Positions 40,346 to 42,469 of a stretch of DNA of 42,469 bases are shown here, one piece after another (the first letter of the stretch is position 1; every line of letters starts with the position of its first letter). The stretch covers positions 1-42,469 of the forward strand of contig NZ_JAEVHM010000033.1 in the NCBI RefSeq assembly GCF_016802865.1, in the 5' to 3' direction. The notes beneath the pieces were generated by a model that was not told the DNA's origin, did no database searches, and saw only the letters and a program-made list of their open reading frames with translations. The DNA is from Micromonospora parastrephiae (GTDB taxonomy: Bacteria; Actinomycetota; Actinomycetes; Mycobacteriales; Micromonosporaceae). Both the position numbers and the translations under genes were made by a program.

Positions 40346-40714
40346 TCAGGGCAGCGGGACGACGTACGAGTCGACGCGGGCGATGAGATTGTCGCGGAAC
40401 GTGAACAGGTCGTTGAAGGCGAATCGGAGCGGCCCGTGCTCGACGCTGACCCCGCGGCCCTCGCCGGTGGTGACGACGACCGGGCCGTCCTCGTGGACGC
40501 AGTGGACGTCGAGCTGCGGGCTGCCGCTGAACGCCGGGTTCTCGATCTCGCCGTCGAACTCGGCCTTGCCGCGGGTGGTGCGGTGGCCGTGGATGACCCA
40601 CTCGACGTCGTCGGTGAGGGTCGCGAGGATTCTTGCGTGGTCGCTGGTCCGGAATCCGGCGAAGTACTCCGCGACGAGGTCGCGTTGGGTCGTCTGCGTC
40701 ATGGCGTTCTCCAT
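40346..40714 (-). CDS. SnoaL-like (NTF2-fold) protein
   Basis: 122 aa; ATG 40714 shares a base with the stop of the upstream SRPBCC gene (TGATG), which favours it over the internal ATG at 40702. A typical NTF2-like cone: LVAEYFAGFRTSDHARILAT, LTDDVEWVIHGHRTTRGKAE, then GPLRFAFNDLFTFRDNLIAR and VDSYVVPL. Such proteins are polyketide cyclases, isomerases or binding proteins; D and H residues in VEWVIHGH could act in a small active site. Third gene of an ArsR-controlled operon. Confidence 0.85.
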   Translation of the reverse strand: MENAMTQTTQRDLVAEYFAGFRTSDHARILATLTDDVEWVIHGHRTTRGKAEFDGEIENPAFSGSPQLDVHCVHEDGPVVVTTGEGRGVSVEHGPLRFAFNDLFTFRDNLIARVDSYVVPLP

Positions 40715-41160
40715 CAGGGTGTTGTCTCGTCGAGGTGCGCGGCGAGGGCGTCGAGGATCGAGCCGAGCCCGTCGGCGGCCTGGGCGCTGCGCAGCTCCGG
40801 GGGAAGCCGACGCTGGTGGACGGTGAGATCCACGCCATCGCCGGCGGGCTGGACCGTGACGGTCGTGCGGAGCCCGGTGACGGGTTCGTCGAACACGAGC
40901 TGGTGAGGGGCGGCGACGCTCACGTAGACGAAGCGGAGCGGGCGGGTCGCGCCGTCCGGCGCGCGGGTGACGAGCGTGAACTCGCCGCCGGGACGCAGGT
41001 CGACGGTCACCGATTCGGCGGGCACGGTGGCGTGCGAACCGCCCCAGAACGCCGCGATGCTCGCCGGCGAGGTGAAGGCGGCCCAGACCCGCTCCGGGCT
41101 CGCCCGGAAGTGGCGTCGGGCAATCAGCTCGTCGCCGCGCAACCGCGCGCCGGCGCTCAT
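40714..41160 (-). CDS. SRPBCC/AHSA1 domain protein
   Basis: 148 aa, ATG 41160 overlapping the ArsR stop by 4 bases. The AHSA1-like START-superfamily pattern is clear: LIARRHFRASPERVWAAFTS, AFWGGSHATVPAESVTVDLR, PGGEFTLVTRAPDG, LVFDEPVTGLRTTVTVQPAG and DGLGSILDALAAHLDE. Family members bind small hydrophobic ligands; when paired with an ArsR regulator, as here, they often share its signal. Function unproven. Confidence 0.88.
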   Translation of the reverse strand: MSAGARLRGDELIARRHFRASPERVWAAFTSPASIAAFWGGSHATVPAESVTVDLRPGGEFTLVTRAPDGATRPLRFVYVSVAAPHQLVFDEPVTGLRTTVTVQPAGDGVDLTVHQRRLPPELRSAQAADGLGSILDALAAHLDETTP

Positions 41161-41504
41161 CGGGCCGCTTCGCCGTCGGTGAGGTGCCGTTCCAGAGCGT
41201 CGAGCCGGTCGTCCCAGGCTCGGCGCTGCTCGTCGATCCACCCGCCGAGCAGGGACAGCTGATCGGCGCGCAGCCGGCAGGGACGTTTGGTGCCCTCGCG
41301 TCGTTGCTCGACCAGGCCGCACCGGCGCAGGACGCCGACGTGGTGGGAGATCGCCTGCGGGGTCAGGTCGAACGGTGCGGCCAGCTCGCCCACCGTGGCG
41401 TCGCTCTGCGCGAGACGGGCCACCAGGGCGCGGCGGACGGGGTCGCCGAGGGCGGCGAAGGCCGCGTCGAGGTTCGGGACGGGCGCCGCGAGCGAGGAGG
41501 GCAC
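41157..41504 (-). CDS. ArsR family HTH regulator (no metal-binding CxC)
   Basis: 115 aa, GTG 41504. Winged helix: AAFAALGDPVRRALVARLAQ, SDATVGELAAPFDLTPQAIS, HHVGVLRRCGLVEQRREGTK. The recognition-helix region lacks the ELCVCDL metal site of ArsR/SmtB, matching the SRPBCC-linked subgroup. First gene of the operon with SRPBCC and SnoaL-like genes (4-base and 1-base overlaps). A perfect inverted repeat 12 bases upstream of its start is the probable operator, so it should repress itself and the operon. Confidence 0.9.
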   Translation of the reverse strand: MPSSLAAPVPNLDAAFAALGDPVRRALVARLAQSDATVGELAAPFDLTPQAISHHVGVLRRCGLVEQRREGTKRPCRLRADQLSLLGGWIDEQRRAWDDRLDALERHLTDGEAAR

Positions 41505-41516
41505 GGGCCCACCCTA

Positions 41517-41536
41517 GCGCAAACACCCGTTTGCGC
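41517..41536. promoter_or_regulatory. ArsR operator candidate
   Basis: GCGCAAAC (41517-41524) and GTTTGCGC (41529-41536), perfect inverted copies with a 4-base spacer, 12 bases upstream of the ArsR start at 41504. Another half-site, GGTTTGCG, lies at 41544-41551. Confidence 0.7.
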
Positions 41537-41560
41537 AAGCGATGGTTTGCGTATCAACGG

Positions 41561-41618
41561 CCGACGTCGGGGCGTCCCAGAACAGGGACACCCCGACGTC
41601 GGTGAAACGGAGCGGTCA
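41561..41618 (+). repeat. Palindromic repeat family, partial copy 3
   Basis: CCGACGTCGGGGCGTCCC (41561-41578) and GGGACACCCCGACGTCGG (41585-41602) form an 18-base arm pair with one mismatch and a 6-base loop. The right side continues GAAACGGAG to TCA at 41618, following the 39403-39437 arm closely; the outer left arm is not conserved. The right end overlaps the stop codon (41616-41618) of the minus-strand glycosyltransferase, and the hairpin could serve as its terminator. Confidence 0.7.
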
Positions 41619-42469
41619 GCGCAGGCCGGCGGCGGCGAGCAGGTTGCCCTCGGGAAGCGCCGGGAGGCCCCGCCCGTGGGCCATGCGCCGCTCGGCCCGC
41701 TCGGCGGTGAACGCGGCGTCGGTGGCGATGGCGGCGGCGTAGCTGGCGGCGGTGCGCTGCGCGATGGCCGCCCAGCCGTACTGGTCGTGGACCATCCGGC
41801 GGGCACGGCGGGCCATCACGCGGGCGCGGTCGGAGTCCGACAGCAGCGCGTGCACGGCTTCGGTGAGCCCGTCCGGGTCGTGCGGCTGGAAGGTCATCCC
41901 GGTGACGCCCGGCTCGACGATCTCGGCGAGGCCGCCGGTGGCGGCGACGGCCAGGGGCGCGCCGGCCGCGGCGCCCTCCAGGGCCACCATGCCGAACGGC
42001 TCGTAGATGCTCGGCACCGCGAAGCAGTCGGACGCGGCCATCAGCGCCGGCAGGTCGGTGCCGCCCAGGAAGCCCGGCATGGTGACCATGCCGCCGAGCC
42101 CACGGCGGTGCACCTCGGCCTCCAGCTCGGCGCGGTACGGGCCGTCGCCGGCGATCACCGCGCGCAGCCCGGGGTGCCGCTCGCGCAGCCGGGGCAGACC
42201 GGCGATCAGGTGCTGGACACCCTTCTCGTACACCAGGCGGCCGGCGAAGGTGACCAGCGGGCCGTCGCCGGCGAACCGGGCGCGGGCGGCGGCCACCGCG
42301 CGTGCCGGCACCCGCCAGCGGTGCGGCTCCACGCCGTTGGCGACCACGTCGACCCGTCCGGCCGGTACGCCGAACAGGGCGTTCACCTGGTCGCGCATGT
42401 ATCCGGAGCAGACGATGACCCGGCCGGATTCGTTGCTGAGCCATTGTTCGACGCCGTGGATGGTGCGGT
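41616..42469 (-). CDS. GT4 family glycosyltransferase (5' end beyond the window)
   Basis: The frame enters from the right edge (TIHGVEQWLSNESGRVIVCS, then GYMRDQVNALFGVP) and ends at 41616; 284 codons are visible. A GT-B, family 4 enzyme: RVDVVANGVEPHRWRV, PLVTFAGRLVYEKGVQHLIA (donor-side loop), RAVIAGDGPYRAELEAEV, and the C-terminal E-x7-E signature EPFGMVALEGAAAGAPLAVA, TGGLAEIVEPGVTGMTF. The HGVEQWLS and CSxYM motifs come from the acceptor half. Such enzymes transfer a nucleotide-sugar residue to a glycan or lipid; glycogen synthase-like or trehalose/maltose-linked roles are possible. Confidence 0.88.
   Translation of the reverse strand, partial: RTIHGVEQWLSNESGRVIVCSGYMRDQVNALFGVPAGRVDVVANGVEPHRWRVPARAVAAARARFAGDGPLVTFAGRLVYEKGVQHLIAGLPRLRERHPGLRAVIAGDGPYRAELEAEVHRRGLGGMVTMPGFLGGTDLPALMAASDCFAVPSIYEPFGMVALEGAAAGAPLAVAATGGLAEIVEPGVTGMTFQPHDPDGLTEAVHALLSDSDRARVMARRARRMVHDQYGWAAIAQRTAASYAAAIATDAAFTAERAERRMAHGRGLPALPEGNLLAAAGLR

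Overview
The window is about 73% G+C, with GTG starts, GTGA/ATGA stop-start overlaps and strong third-position GC bias. The proteins include a PknG-like kinase, mycothiol-type DinB and CGNR proteins, a DivIVA-like coiled coil and a PhoP-like regulator. Together these point to a filamentous actinomycete, most likely Micromonospora or a close relative (Micromonosporaceae). This assignment is inferred from sequence style and gene content; no database was searched. There is no tRNA, rRNA, CRISPR array, phage module or transposase.

Layout. 1-4.8 kb: the end of a lysozyme-like gene, a membrane-anchored protein with APDGT repeats, a pirin, an EndoIII-like HhH protein, a DUF1345 membrane protein with a frameshifted DUF2795 partner, and a DUF2267 protein. 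4.8-6.0 kb: a TerC-type metal transporter behind a candidate yybP-ykoY (Mn2+) riboswitch. 6.1-7.8 kb: a three-gene redox module (molybdopterin oxidoreductase, FAD/NAD reductase, DUF6510 zinc ribbon). 7.8-12.7 kb: regulators with visible operators (TetR facing a TIM-barrel protein, CGNR facing LacI), a VOC protein, and a GNAT gene cut off by an 80-bp inverted-repeat element. 12.76-20.94 kb: a six-gene, mostly overlapping operon. 21-25.4 kb: NDH-2, an AI-2E-family permease, a spermidine-synthase-like protein and a DUF2267/degenerate PCD fusion. 25.5-30.6 kb: STAS, CheY-like, DivIVA-like, lysozyme-like, OsmC and Ser/Thr kinase genes. 30.6-33 kb: a PhoP-like two-component pair behind 11-bp-phased direct repeats. 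33-37.6 kb: an arginase-family enzyme, then a small membrane protein, methyltransferase and membrane-sulfatase operon. 37.8-42.5 kb: citrate synthase, a repeat-rich gene-less stretch, a DinB protein, an ArsR/SRPBCC/SnoaL operon and a GT4 glycosyltransferase that runs off the end.

The most interesting part is the operon at 12764-20939. It encodes a trypsin-like protease fused to a STAND-like NTPase domain with a ruined Walker A, a PknG-like kinase with TPRs, a vWA/zinc-ribbon protein, a four-TM protein, a solute-binding lipoprotein and a Trypco1 (CU044_2847) protein. The lipoprotein, four-TM protein and PknG combination resembles the mycobacterial GlnH-GlnX-PknG nutrient-sensing relay. Here it is joined to the protease, vWA and Trypco1 parts seen in predicted actinobacterial conflict/signalling systems. 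My reading is an extracellular ligand sensor wired to an intracellular kinase and protease.

Two window-wide patterns also stand out. Four genes (DUF2795, LacI, histidine kinase, sulfatase) each carry an apparent single-base deletion at a short G or C run, which suggests systematic sequence error or decay. A 77-bp imperfect palindrome recurs between genes (9673-9749, 39361-39437, a partial copy at 41561-41618).
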